This document shows positions 1-8,331 of a stretch of 35,959 bases of DNA, one piece after another. Source of the stretch: an uncultured Enterobacterales bacterium (GTDB lineage: Bacteria; Pseudomonadota; Gammaproteobacteria; Enterobacterales; Psychrobiaceae); the NCBI GenBank assembly GCA_937981905.1, contig CALJMY010000039.1:1-35959 (forward strand), in the 5' to 3' direction. The stretch's first letter is position 1. Each line of letters starts with the position of its first letter. The notes beneath the pieces are model-generated. The model was not told where the DNA came from, searched no databases, and saw only the letters and a list, made by a program, of their open reading frames with translations. A program made the position numbers and the translations under genes.

Positions 1-564
1 TTCAGGAACATTAGTCATACCAACCAAGTCACATTGTGCAGCATTTTTCAAAAATAAACTCTCTGCACGAGTTCCTAAGCGAGGACCATCAACACAGGCG
101 TATGTTTTATTCCGATGAATATCAATGTCACAAGTTGCTGCAGCTTTGCTAATAGCATCAGCTAAAGCATTACACGTTGGCTCTGCGGTAGACACATGAG
201 CAACTAAACCTTGACCAAAGAATGTTTTTTCACGGGGTAATTTAACAAAATCAAAATACTGATCGGCAATCGCTAAATCACCAGGTTTAATTTCTTGTTG
301 TAAACTACCAACGGCTGAAAGCCCAATAATTTGACTAACACCCAGTGTCTTTAATGCCCAGATATTAGCGCGATAATTAACTTCCGATGGTAACAAACTA
401 TGATTATTACCATGTCGTGGTAAGAATAAAATTTCTTTACCGCAATATTCACCACGAACAATAGCGGCTGATGGATTACCATATGGCGTTTCAACATGAT
501 GTTCTTCAATGACAGTTAAACCATCAATACTGTAAATTCCGGTGCCACCAATAACTGCTAACAT
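1..564 (-). CDS. MTA/purine nucleoside phosphorylase family protein (3' end outside window)
   Basis: I translated this from the minus strand; it starts MLAVIGGTGIYS and runs off the window edge after 188 codons. The phosphate-binding GGTGIY, the RHGxxHxxxPxxxNYRAN block and the late DGPRLGTRAES...MTNVPE block are those of the 5'-methylthioadenosine phosphorylase (MTAP) branch of purine nucleoside phosphorylases. These cytosolic enzymes release adenine or hypoxanthine from a 5'-modified nucleoside, giving a 5-modified ribose-1-phosphate. AAGGA lies 6 nt before the ATG at 564, and the gene starts 9 nt after the arsenate reductase stop, so it belongs to the arsenic operon. There the substrate could be 5'-deoxy-5'-dimethylarsinoyl-adenosine, an MTA analogue and arsenosugar precursor. 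That is inference; ordinary MTA or methylthioinosine salvage is the alternative. Confidence 0.9.
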   Translation of the reverse strand, partial: MLAVIGGTGIYSIDGLTVIEEHHVETPYGNPSAAIVRGEYCGKEILFLPRHGNNHSLLPSEVNYRANIWALKTLGVSQIIGLSAVGSLQQEIKPGDLAIADQYFDFVKLPREKTFFGQGLVAHVSTAEPTCNALADAISKAAATCDIDIHRNKTYACVDGPRLGTRAESLFLKNAAQCDLVGMTNVPE

Positions 565-573
565 AGTTTTTCC

Positions 574-1014
574 TTAACTCATTTGTTCTGGTAACGATGT
601 TACCCACTGTTTTATTTCATCACGTACACGACGATAATGCGATAACGCTTCTTCATCGGTTTTGGCTTCTTTAGCCAACTTAGGTGGATCGTCAAATTGA
701 TGTGTGATTACATTAGTTTTAGCTGGGAATGTTGGACAATTACTCGCTGCATGTTCACAAACGGCCAATACATAATCAAATTGATCTTCTTCAAACTCAT
801 CAAGTGTTTGAGATTGATGTCTACTGATATCAATACCCGCTTCTTGCATCACTTTAACCGCAAACGGATTTAAACCATGAGACTCAATACCAGCGGAGTA
901 ACTAGCAAATTTACCGCCTAATATAGCGTTAGCAAAGCCGTGTGCCATTTGACTACGACAAGAGTTACCAGTACATAAAAATAAAATAGATTTCACTTTT
1001 TCTTCAGACCTCAT
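574..1014 (-). CDS. arsC: Arsenate reductase, thioredoxin-coupled LMW phosphatase type
   Basis: This 146-residue protein has the low-molecular-weight phosphatase fold signature CTGNSCR (C14 to R20, the CX5R anion loop). A second cysteine pair is at C86 and C93 in VCEHAASNCP, and the Asp-Pro motif FDDPP near residue 109 supplies the general acid. The three cysteines are the relay of thioredoxin-linked arsenate reductases (S. aureus/B. subtilis ArsC type), which reduce As(V) to As(III) in the cytosol; plain tyrosine phosphatases lack the pair. A longer reading frame begins at 1053 but would overlap the radical SAM gene. ATG 1014 has GAAGAA just upstream and is preferred, and GTG at 996 is also possible. 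It supplies arsenite to ArsM encoded in the same operon. Confidence 0.88.
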   Translation of the reverse strand: MRSEEKVKSILFLCTGNSCRSQMAHGFANAILGGKFASYSAGIESHGLNPFAVKVMQEAGIDISRHQSQTLDEFEEDQFDYVLAVCEHAASNCPTFPAKTNVITHQFDDPPKLAKEAKTDEEALSHYRRVRDEIKQWVTSLPEQMS

Positions 1015-1021
1015 AGTTTCT

Positions 1022-1939
1022 TCACATCTCGCTACAGCTGGCGCCGAAGGCAAAACAGCTATAACAACGATGGTGTTTTAGGTTAACGGTTTTTGTCATG
1101 CTTTTTGCGAGCGTTGTTGCTAAAAAATAATCTTCATCGTCATCAACAAGTGTGCAAGCGTACACTTGCATTTCATCGCCTTTCTTAATGATCATTTTCG
1201 ACGTAGCACACATATAATTCTCACGCTGGCTTTGCGTTTGATATTGCGTCATACAATTAGTTGTAATATGCGGTACATCTGCAATCGTCCCTGGTGCTTG
1301 AAAATCAGGAAACGCGACCATTGTCATATCAGTAGGTAAACCATTAAGTGAGAATAATTGTTTATATTCTTGTTCTACTTCAGGCGTTTTTTCACCTTTG
1401 GCCATGTGACGTGCAAGTGAAATATCAAACCCTTTATTGTGTAATAAACGCATACCAATAAATGCTTTAGCAAAGTTGCCTTCACCGCGGCCTTCATCAT
1501 GTATTTTTTCGATGTGCGAATCAATACTGACTCTAAAAGCAACAGGGTGTTGATTCTTAGCTTGTAATTCAATTAATGAATCAAGACGTTTAACTAACGG
1601 CTCTGTGCCGTTGGTTAAGACTAAGCACGGTTTAAAACGAGAAGCATAATCAAGAATATCAATCATATCTTTGGCTAAAAAAGGTTCGCCACCGGTAAAC
1701 GAAAACTGCTCTACGCCCATTGTTAATGCTTCATCAATAAACGGCTTAACCTCTTCAAACTTTGGCGTTAATAAACGCTTATCTGAAGGGCTTGAACCCT
1801 CAAGGCAAAAATCGCAAGATAAATTACATTTAGTACCAGTATGAAACCAAAGCTCTTTAATTGAATGGGGCTTAATATAACCACGAGGATCACCCAGTGG
1901 TGTATATTCCCAATCTTCTTGACGATTTGACTCGTCCAT
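1022..1939 (-). CDS. Radical SAM enzyme of the arsenosugar operon (ArsS-like role)
   Basis: This 305-residue protein has the radical SAM cluster CNLSCDFC (C38, C42, C45) and the SAM-binding GGEP at 83-86. A cysteine-rich C-terminus (C229, C244, C262, then C292, C295, C302 in RCYSCFAFGASC) looks like a SPASM-type auxiliary cluster site. Its ATG shares one base with the ArsM stop (TAATG), so the two are translationally coupled. In known arsenosugar pathways a radical SAM protein, ArsS, adds the 5'-deoxyadenosyl group to dimethylarsenite made by ArsM, and position and partners suggest the same job here. The N-terminal part (LWFHTGTKCNLSC) does not resemble the CNLxCxHC form I associate with classical ArsS. 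It may be a different subfamily doing an equivalent or another step. The family call is firm; the reaction is inferred. Confidence 0.8.
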   Translation of the reverse strand: MDESNRQEDWEYTPLGDPRGYIKPHSIKELWFHTGTKCNLSCDFCLEGSSPSDKRLLTPKFEEVKPFIDEALTMGVEQFSFTGGEPFLAKDMIDILDYASRFKPCLVLTNGTEPLVKRLDSLIELQAKNQHPVAFRVSIDSHIEKIHDEGRGEGNFAKAFIGMRLLHNKGFDISLARHMAKGEKTPEVEQEYKQLFSLNGLPTDMTMVAFPDFQAPGTIADVPHITTNCMTQYQTQSQRENYMCATSKMIIKKGDEMQVYACTLVDDDEDYFLATTLAKSMTKTVNLKHHRCYSCFAFGASCSEM

Positions 1940-3018
1940 TAACAGCAGCTCGATTTAGCTGGTGCAGCAGGGGCACAACAGCTTGATGTTTCGCTGTCTG
2001 AGTTATCACTCATGAAATCAAACGTATTGTCAGTTGATTCAAATAAACCAAGATGTTTATCAAAGTTCCCTTCAAATTCAAAATGCGAACTAAAACGTGA
2101 TTGTTGTAAAGTACGCAATGTATTACCACTAACCTTAGTTGATTCGTTAGCTACAAATGTAGTTGATTCATCAAGTTGAAATTCAGATTCACTTTCACCA
2201 ATACTACCAAGGTAAGTAACCGACTGACCGTAATCTTGAGCGTCTAACTCAAGACCATTAGCTTTAAATAATCGATAAGTTGCTGATGTAAATTTAATGT
2301 CTTCTAATTTATTAGCTAATTCATCATTGTCTATCGTAATTGCACGACTGCCAACAAGTCTTGGCTCTGTAAAGCCAGATTTTTTCGCTAAATTTTCAAA
2401 ATCATTCCAGTAAAGCGCACCACTTAAACATTCACCATACAATAAAGGATCTTCAACTAAATGAGCTGGTACACGTTTATCAGCATAAACATCAGAAAAA
2501 TAGATTTCTCCACCCGGTTTTAAAATTCGAAACACTTCACGCAATACAGCTTCTTTATCAGGGCTTAAGTTAATAACACAATTAGAAATAACAACATCAA
2601 TGCTGTTATCAGCAATATTTAATTCATCTAACTTTTCAATATAACCTTTTAAAAATCGAGTATTAGCTTCTTTATAACCAAATTTTTCACGGTGATATTC
2701 AATATGACGATTAGCAACTTCGAGTTGTTCATCGGTCATATCAACACCAGTAACAGAACCATTCTCACCAACCATTTGAGCAATAGCATAACAATCACGC
2801 CCTGCTCCACAGCCTAAGTCGAGTACGTCACAGTCAGTTAATAATTCTGGGGTTACTAATCCACAACCGTAATAACGCATCATTACTTCATCATGAATGT
2901 TTGATAGTATTTTTTTTATTGAGGGGGTTAAATCATCATCAGTACAACACGCATTGGTTTGTAAATCTTCTGAACCGGTTAACACATTTCCATAATAATC
3001 TTTGACAACGTTATGCAT
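1939..3018 (-). CDS. arsM: Arsenite S-adenosylmethionine methyltransferase
   Basis: This 359-residue class I methyltransferase carries the SAM-binding motif VLDLGCGAGRDCY (about 65-77). The four cysteine positions typical of ArsM are all present: C24/C25 (TNACC), C52 (YGCG), C147 (SNCVINL) and C197 (GECLSG). ArsM binds As(III) through these thiols and methylates it stepwise to mono-, di- and trimethyl arsenicals. The N-terminal KDYYGNVL is also characteristic of the family. The C-terminus ends in two CC pairs (351-352, 358-359) that could capture arsenite. The open frame extends to 3042, but ATG 3018 has AGGAG 9 nt upstream and gives the family N-terminus. It overlaps the preceding glycosyltransferase gene by 8 nt. 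Confidence 0.93.
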   Translation of the reverse strand: MHNVVKDYYGNVLTGSEDLQTNACCTDDDLTPSIKKILSNIHDEVMMRYYGCGLVTPELLTDCDVLDLGCGAGRDCYAIAQMVGENGSVTGVDMTDEQLEVANRHIEYHREKFGYKEANTRFLKGYIEKLDELNIADNSIDVVISNCVINLSPDKEAVLREVFRILKPGGEIYFSDVYADKRVPAHLVEDPLLYGECLSGALYWNDFENLAKKSGFTEPRLVGSRAITIDNDELANKLEDIKFTSATYRLFKANGLELDAQDYGQSVTYLGSIGESESEFQLDESTTFVANESTKVSGNTLRTLQQSRFSSHFEFEGNFDKHLGLFESTDNTFDFMSDNSDSETSSCCAPAAPAKSSCC

Positions 3019-3751
3019 GACTAATAACTCCTGATGTAACAAATAATTGATTGATTGTGCCTAGCAATGCTTGCCTTGCTGGGCGTGGATCGTCTTTAAG
3101 ATCGATCATTAATTTTTCTATATCGGCAATATAATCAATATCATAGCAAGGTTTTGTATAATCAACACTTAATTCATTAGCAACACAAGCGCCAGATAAC
3201 GCTTGAGATAATTCGTCTGTGCTCCATGGTAGATTGATAATATTAGGCCATGGTTTACTATTCGCCATAATAACAACACCACCATCATCAGCATGACTTA
3301 ACACGATATCGTGTTCATTTAATGAATCAATAACGGCTGTATAATGTGATTGAGTTAAAGCTGGAGCGTCTGTACCAATAGTAATTATGTTTTGATGACC
3401 TAAAGAACGTAAAACACGATCAACATAATTTAAGCGTTGCCCAAGGTTGCCTGACAATCCTGATGGTAATTGCGTAAGAACTTGAGCGTTTTTATTCAGG
3501 TCTTGTGCCCATTCAATATCATTATCATCTGAACAAGCAATAACAACAGGACCTTGCCATGCAATACTGTCTTCGATAGCACAGGCTAATAATGCTTTAG
3601 CTATAATTGATGTTTGTTCTGGACTAATAGCTTCAGCTAAACGTTGCTTCCCTTGACCAATTTTAGGACGCTTACAAAATACAACAAGTGTTGGCATCAA
3701 TTCTTTTTTAGCTCGATCACTTAGCGGCATTAATATTATATTGTCAGACAT
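3011..3751 (-). CDS. TIGR04282/DUF2064 glycosyltransferase, arsenosugar-associated
   Basis: This 246-residue protein has the GT-A/nucleotidyltransferase-like fold of the DUF2064 (TIGR04282) family. Visible signs are VVFCKRPKIGQGKQRLA, the Rossmann segment IITIGTDAPAL (the family's TDxP motif) and ADDGGVVIM. The family is routinely found beside arsM and arsS and is named for arsenosugar biosynthesis on that basis; its donor and acceptor sugars are not established. It is predicted cytosolic. No good ribosome-binding site precedes the ATG at 3751. Homology begins near residue 19 (MPTLVVFCKRP), so a start at 3697 is possible. It overlaps arsM by 8 nt and is separated from the DUF547 gene by 43 nt. 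Confidence 0.82.
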   Translation of the reverse strand: MSDNIILMPLSDRAKKELMPTLVVFCKRPKIGQGKQRLAEAISPEQTSIIAKALLACAIEDSIAWQGPVVIACSDDNDIEWAQDLNKNAQVLTQLPSGLSGNLGQRLNYVDRVLRSLGHQNIITIGTDAPALTQSHYTAVIDSLNEHDIVLSHADDGGVVIMANSKPWPNIINLPWSTDELSQALSGACVANELSVDYTKPCYDIDYIADIEKLMIDLKDDPRPARQALLGTINQLFVTSGVISHA

Positions 3752-3794
3752 ATTTTATTTCATACTCAGATGATTGTTTCAATATTAAAAGACC

Positions 3795-4625
3795 TCAATG
3801 AGGTGCATTTAATTTCCAGTTATATTCAAAATCTATATCGCCATTAAAATCATTTAATTTAGTTTTAAGGGCTGGTGTTGCATAATTACTTAAATGTTCT
3901 AATAGTGCTTGCTGTGTATCGCCAAAATCAACCGAAAACGAATTATAAATATTCGATACAATTAATTGATTATCAATAAATTGAACACCTTTAGGTTGAT
4001 TGATATACCTTGTTGCACCTTGTTCTAATTGTTGTTCAATGCTTTTACCAGATAAAGGTATTAATGGTAAATCAGGACATCCAATACTCGCGCAATTAAT
4101 AACGTAATGAATACGTTTGTCTTTCCATATACCGCGTAAAATACCGTGTTCAATATTGTTTAACGTTAATGGCTGATCAACAATAGTAATCAATTTTTTG
4201 TTCCAAGGCCCTGTGTAACCATCCCCAATATCTTTAATCGATTCTATAGGAAAATTTTTTAACACAACCTCTATTGTTAACGCATTATACAAATTAGCCC
4301 AAAAAGCTAACTGTTCATGTTTATTATAGACACGAGGATCGATATCTTTAAGCTGCGTTAAATAACCCGTCAGTAATTTTTTATCTTGCTTTGTTACTTT
4401 TTTATAATCGAATTCGTGAATATTTTTTTCAACATTATTAAATAAATATTTAGCAAGAAAATCACCCCATAATTGGTGATCAATCGATTGCCTATTCTCT
4501 TCATTACTTGTTTGCCAAAAAACAATAGGCGTTGGACTCATCGCTTCATATAGCTTGTAAACTTTAACACCACCAGCAATGGCTAAAAAAGTTAACATAA
4601 CGAGGATAATTTTTACTTTACTCAT
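3795..4625 (-). CDS. DUF547 domain protein, exported or membrane-anchored
   Basis: This 276-residue protein begins with a hydrophobic stretch (about residues 5-25), an uncleaved anchor or signal peptide, followed by a DUF547 domain. The domain is seen from FWANLYNALTI (about 109), the NIEHGILR segment and HYVINCASIGCPDL with two cysteines. DUF547 is a widespread family of unknown reaction that is usually predicted to be periplasmic. Its ATG overlaps the stop of the upstream glycosyltransferase gene as TAATG, so it is co-translated with the envelope glycosylation genes. It lies between the membrane glycosyltransferases and the ArsM/radical SAM core. A role in transfer or processing of the product outside the cytoplasm is a guess; no catalytic residues can be assigned. 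Confidence 0.8.
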   Translation of the reverse strand: MSKVKIILVMLTFLAIAGGVKVYKLYEAMSPTPIVFWQTSNEENRQSIDHQLWGDFLAKYLFNNVEKNIHEFDYKKVTKQDKKLLTGYLTQLKDIDPRVYNKHEQLAFWANLYNALTIEVVLKNFPIESIKDIGDGYTGPWNKKLITIVDQPLTLNNIEHGILRGIWKDKRIHYVINCASIGCPDLPLIPLSGKSIEQQLEQGATRYINQPKGVQFIDNQLIVSNIYNSFSVDFGDTQQALLEHLSNYATPALKTKLNDFNGDIDFEYNWKLNAPH

Positions 4626-5365
4626 TAACTTAATTTCTTCTGTTGCTCAATGATTTCAGTACGTTTAAAGAACAATTTAACAATCATTGATATAATACCG
4701 ATTCCTGCTTTTACCGAGCCTGAAACAGTACCACTAATTTTTGATTCGCCAATACGTACCTTAGAGTCCACTTTATATTCAGAAACTTGCATACCACATA
4801 TAATGGCTTTAACTTGCATTTCTACTGTCCAGCCAAAAGTCTCATCTTGCATATTAATTGCACGTAATGAATCACTTCTTATTGCTCTAAAAGGACCTAA
4901 ATCGGTAATTTTATGTCCCCATATCAAGGTAATTAAGTGACTAGCGAACCAATTACCTAATAATTGAGGTCTGGTTAATGCACCTTTTTCAATATTACCT
5001 AATGTACGGCTACCAATAGCCAAGTCATCGCCATTAATAATACCATCAAGTAGTACTTTTGCTTCTTCGATAAAACATGAATCATCGCCATCAACATACA
5101 ACACGATATCGCATTCAGGTAAACTAGCCATAGCTGTTAAGCATGCAATTCCGTAGCCTTTAATAGGCTGTGATACAACTAATGCTCCGGCTTTAGTCGC
5201 AACGTCAACAGTACTATCTGTAGATCCGTTATCACACACAACGACTTGATCAATAACTTGCTCACCGTCAGCAATTAAGCTGACTAAGCTTTTAACGACT
5301 ATCTCGATAGCTTTTTCTTCATTGAGTGCAGGAATAACTACTGCTACTTTTTGGCCTTTATACAT
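4625..5365 (-). CDS. Family 2 glycosyltransferase, polyprenyl-phosphate type (DPM1-like)
   Basis: This 246-residue GT-A enzyme starts with VAVVIPALNEEKAIE, the nucleotide-sugar site. It continues with VVCDNGSTDST, the metal-binding YVDGDDS (DxD) near residue 93, and TDLGPFRAIR near 158. These match family 2 enzymes of the dolichol/undecaprenyl-phosphate glycosyltransferase group, which load a sugar onto a lipid carrier at the inner face of the membrane. The C-terminal GIGIISMIVKLFF could contact the membrane, but there is no multi-span domain. Such enzymes often supply GT-C transferases, and the next upstream gene encodes a GT-C-like protein. Substrate unknown. The stop overlaps the DUF547 start. 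Confidence 0.85.
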   Translation of the reverse strand: MYKGQKVAVVIPALNEEKAIEIVVKSLVSLIADGEQVIDQVVVCDNGSTDSTVDVATKAGALVVSQPIKGYGIACLTAMASLPECDIVLYVDGDDSCFIEEAKVLLDGIINGDDLAIGSRTLGNIEKGALTRPQLLGNWFASHLITLIWGHKITDLGPFRAIRSDSLRAINMQDETFGWTVEMQVKAIICGMQVSEYKVDSKVRIGESKISGTVSGSVKAGIGIISMIVKLFFKRTEIIEQQKKLS

Positions 5366-5428
5366 GTTTAATCTCTAAATTTTTAATATCTGAATTGATG
5401 AAATATCAAATAGTTTTTGATTCAAAAA

Positions 5429-6826
5429 CTAACAATAATCACTGTTAACATTATTTTTACGAATATGTGGCCAGACACGATACATATAAGTAATTAACGT
5501 AAATAATGCAGTAAGCTGTAAAAAACCAATTAGCCAAATTGGCCATTGTTCTGGTTGCCAGATCTGATTACTCAGAAAAGGCCCTAACACCTCGTAAGTT
5601 AATGGCATTAATAATGTCCAACCGATAATGAAACGGTTAGGAAATAATGCGATAAGAGGAATAAGTGGCATTAAATACCATGGAAATATCACAGGGCTTA
5701 TTAATAATGGTAAAGCGACAGCTAGTTGCATTACACCAAATAATATAGATGTTTTAGATTTAAACTCATGTGTTTTCCAACATAAAAATGCCATAACACT
5801 AGACATTATGATGGCAAAAACAAGCATAAATCCTACAATAGCCTTCGGACTTAATACATTATCTAAACTCGTAAATAAAGGAGCTGCAAAACGCCATTTT
5901 TCAAAGAACACACCGATACTACCTACAGGTAAGAATCCTAAATTTATCGTTAGACCATAAATAGTAATCACAGTAACAATGGCAGATAACACTAATATAA
6001 CTGCGTTTTTAAAACGAGAAAATGTAAATACTAAAGGTAATAACAACATTAATGGCAACGCTTTAATTAACATACCAACGGCTATCACAATTCCAGTAAT
6101 AACTATTTTATGTCGTTGCCACGCATAAATAGCCCCAACTATTGCTAATGTTGATAGCGTATCTAGATGCAAGCCTACACCTGTTTCTAAAATTAATAAT
6201 GGCGATAAAGCTATTAGTGCTAAATGTTCTAATTTTTTAGCATGTTGTAAAACTTTAACCATCAAACCTAATGTAGTAAGGCCCGCGATTAATAAAATAA
6301 GTTTCCAAATAATTTCTGCATTATCAATACCGGTTGATGCAACGAAAGAAAAAAATGCTAATGCAACAGGAGGATAAAGCGTGACATACTTTGCGTGCTC
6401 TTGTGGTGGTTTCCACTGTTCACGTAAATCTTTAAGTATTGGCGCATCATGACTTACTCGATAAGGGTCTATTCCCTCAACAGCAATGCGACCATCAAAT
6501 AAATAACGGTCAACATCATTAGATGTATAAGAATCAACACCTAATAAAACGATACGAGCTAGCACAGCAACAATAAGTAATAATTTATAGTCTTTAATTA
6601 ATACTGATTGAGGAGACGTTTTCCACACAAGCAACATTAAAAGGCCCATGACACTATATTGAGTCATTGTGTAATAACCAATATAACTGATGTCAAAATT
6701 ACTTTGACCACCAGCGATATAAGATAATAAATAACTACTTAGGCTTAACAGTAATACACCAAACAAACTGCTATAAAATAACGAAGTGTTTGGTGTTCGT
6801 ACGTTAAGCCATTGCCAAAACTTCAT
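5429..6826 (-). CDS. Polytopic GT-C-type glycosyltransferase (DUF2029/mannosyltransferase-like)
   Basis: This 465-residue protein has about eleven to twelve hydrophobic segments. An extracytoplasmic loop after the second or third span contains DVDRYLFDGRIAVEGIDPYR, then the YVTLYPPVALAFF motif. Acidic residues in the first loop followed by GIDPYR are typical of GT-C enzymes (GT87/PIG-M-like) that take sugars from polyprenyl phosphate on the periplasmic side. It is separated by 2 nt from the cellulose-synthase-like gene upstream and by 63 nt from the DPM1-like gene downstream. A lipid-linked donor made by that neighbour is the natural partner. The acceptor is unknown; an arsenic-containing sugar or lipid is possible from context only. 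Confidence 0.78.
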   Translation of the reverse strand: MKFWQWLNVRTPNTSLFYSSLFGVLLLSLSSYLLSYIAGGQSNFDISYIGYYTMTQYSVMGLLMLLVWKTSPQSVLIKDYKLLLIVAVLARIVLLGVDSYTSNDVDRYLFDGRIAVEGIDPYRVSHDAPILKDLREQWKPPQEHAKYVTLYPPVALAFFSFVASTGIDNAEIIWKLILLIAGLTTLGLMVKVLQHAKKLEHLALIALSPLLILETGVGLHLDTLSTLAIVGAIYAWQRHKIVITGIVIAVGMLIKALPLMLLLPLVFTFSRFKNAVILVLSAIVTVITIYGLTINLGFLPVGSIGVFFEKWRFAAPLFTSLDNVLSPKAIVGFMLVFAIIMSSVMAFLCWKTHEFKSKTSILFGVMQLAVALPLLISPVIFPWYLMPLIPLIALFPNRFIIGWTLLMPLTYEVLGPFLSNQIWQPEQWPIWLIGFLQLTALFTLITYMYRVWPHIRKNNVNSDYC

Positions 6827-6828
6827 AA

Positions 6829-8310
6829 CTATCTGGTTAATCTGAAGTAATTATAAAAACTATGAAAAGCTGAGGTAATAAAACCAATAGTTAACAATAA
6901 TAAAAACGGTATCATAAACCAGTGTTGTTGAATAATAGCCCAGGTCAATACAGTCGCATAAATAGCGGCTATAACAAATTCAAAAATAGCACCTTTAGGA
7001 GCATCAGCTTTATATCGTTTTTCTTTAACCGGCGTATTTGTTACTACAACATCATCTTTCAATTCGCCTGTTTTAGGGGTACGAACAAACTCACTTTCAC
7101 GTCCTAATAACGCTTCTAATCCTGCTTTTGAATTATTAATCGCTAATTGAATACCTAACATAACTAAGTTTGGTACTTTTGCTAATGCTCTACTCTTAGA
7201 ACGTTTTAAAGCTATTTGGCCCCAATAGAGATAAACAAGATGTCCACCAGACGACAATAATAATAATGGAATATCTATCCACCAAATATTAAGGAAGTCA
7301 TATTTTTCTCTCAAATAAAGACTTGGTAATAAGAAGAATAAAGTATCAAGTAACATAAAAAAGTAAGCTAAGTTATTTGATAAATGAAAACTTGATTCAA
7401 TTTTTTTCGTTAGTGGCAGTTTAGATTTCCAAACTGTCGGTAACATTTTCATCATTACCTGCACGCCACCTTTAGCCCAACGATATTGCTGCGTTTTAAA
7501 AGCATTCATATCAGCAGGTAATTCACCAGGACAACCAATGTCATTTAGGTAAACCATTTTCCAGCCAGCAAGTTGTGCACGATAACTTAAATCTAAATCT
7601 TCTGTTAATGTATCAGCACTCCAATGACCAGCATCAATAATGGCAGATGTACGCCAAATACCAGCTGTACCATTAAAGTTAAACAGCATATCACTAGCAC
7701 AACGTACTTGTTGTTCAATACTAAAATGAGCATCAAGCATAACCGCTTGCGTCTTAGTCAATAAGCTACTACGACGGTTTAAATGCTCCCAACGTAATTG
7801 CACCATGGCAACATTAGATGGTGTGAAATGATTAATACTTTTTAATAATGTGTCAGGATGAGGAATGAAATCAGCATCAAAAATGGCAATAAACTCGCCT
7901 GTTGCTGTATCCATTGCTTCTTTTAAAGCACCCGCTTTAAATCCTTGACGATTGACACGCTGTACATGCTCAATGTTAATTCCTTGAGCTTTATAGAAAT
8001 TAACGCGTTCACGAATAATGTCACAGGTGTCATCAGTTGAATCATCTACTATTTGAATTTGTAAACTTTCACTTGGATACTTAAGCTTAACGATAGAGTC
8101 AACAATACGTTTAGCTACCATACGTTCATTATATAATGGAATTTGTACCGTAACTTTCGGTAATGTATCAAATATCTCGGGCGCTTTAGGCTCAAATTTT
8201 CGATATTTAAACCAACGGAACACCATCGATAAACGATGTAAACCAAACAAACATAAAATAAATAGCAGTGCAAAATGCACTGCTATCATAATTATTGCAA
8301 ATAAAGACAT
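6829..8310 (-). CDS. Processive-type family 2 glycosyltransferase (cellulose/mannan synthase-like)
   Basis: This 493-residue membrane enzyme has an N-terminal span (5-25) and a GT2 domain. The domain shows VQIPLYNERMVAKRI, IVDDSTDD (D89-D90), the FDADF metal site (D145-D147), the TED catalytic base (236-238) and QQYRW (274-278), the QxxRW acceptor motif of processive synthases. Four to five C-terminal membrane spans follow. The family includes cellulose synthase, glucomannan synthase (CslA) and beta-glucan glucosyltransferases. There is no PilZ domain and no BcsB/BcsC neighbour, so it is not a standard cellulose operon. It sits 21 nt after the beta-barrel gene in the arsenic operon. It could extend a glycan on a lipid or make a glycosyl-diglyceride; the product is not predictable. 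Confidence 0.85.
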   Translation of the reverse strand: MSLFAIIMIAVHFALLFILCLFGLHRLSMVFRWFKYRKFEPKAPEIFDTLPKVTVQIPLYNERMVAKRIVDSIVKLKYPSESLQIQIVDDSTDDTCDIIRERVNFYKAQGINIEHVQRVNRQGFKAGALKEAMDTATGEFIAIFDADFIPHPDTLLKSINHFTPSNVAMVQLRWEHLNRRSSLLTKTQAVMLDAHFSIEQQVRCASDMLFNFNGTAGIWRTSAIIDAGHWSADTLTEDLDLSYRAQLAGWKMVYLNDIGCPGELPADMNAFKTQQYRWAKGGVQVMMKMLPTVWKSKLPLTKKIESSFHLSNNLAYFFMLLDTLFFLLPSLYLREKYDFLNIWWIDIPLLLLSSGGHLVYLYWGQIALKRSKSRALAKVPNLVMLGIQLAINNSKAGLEALLGRESEFVRTPKTGELKDDVVVTNTPVKEKRYKADAPKGAIFEFVIAAIYATVLTWAIIQQHWFMIPFLLLLTIGFITSAFHSFYNYFRLTR

Positions 8311-8331
8311 TCGTTATAAACCTATTACTAC

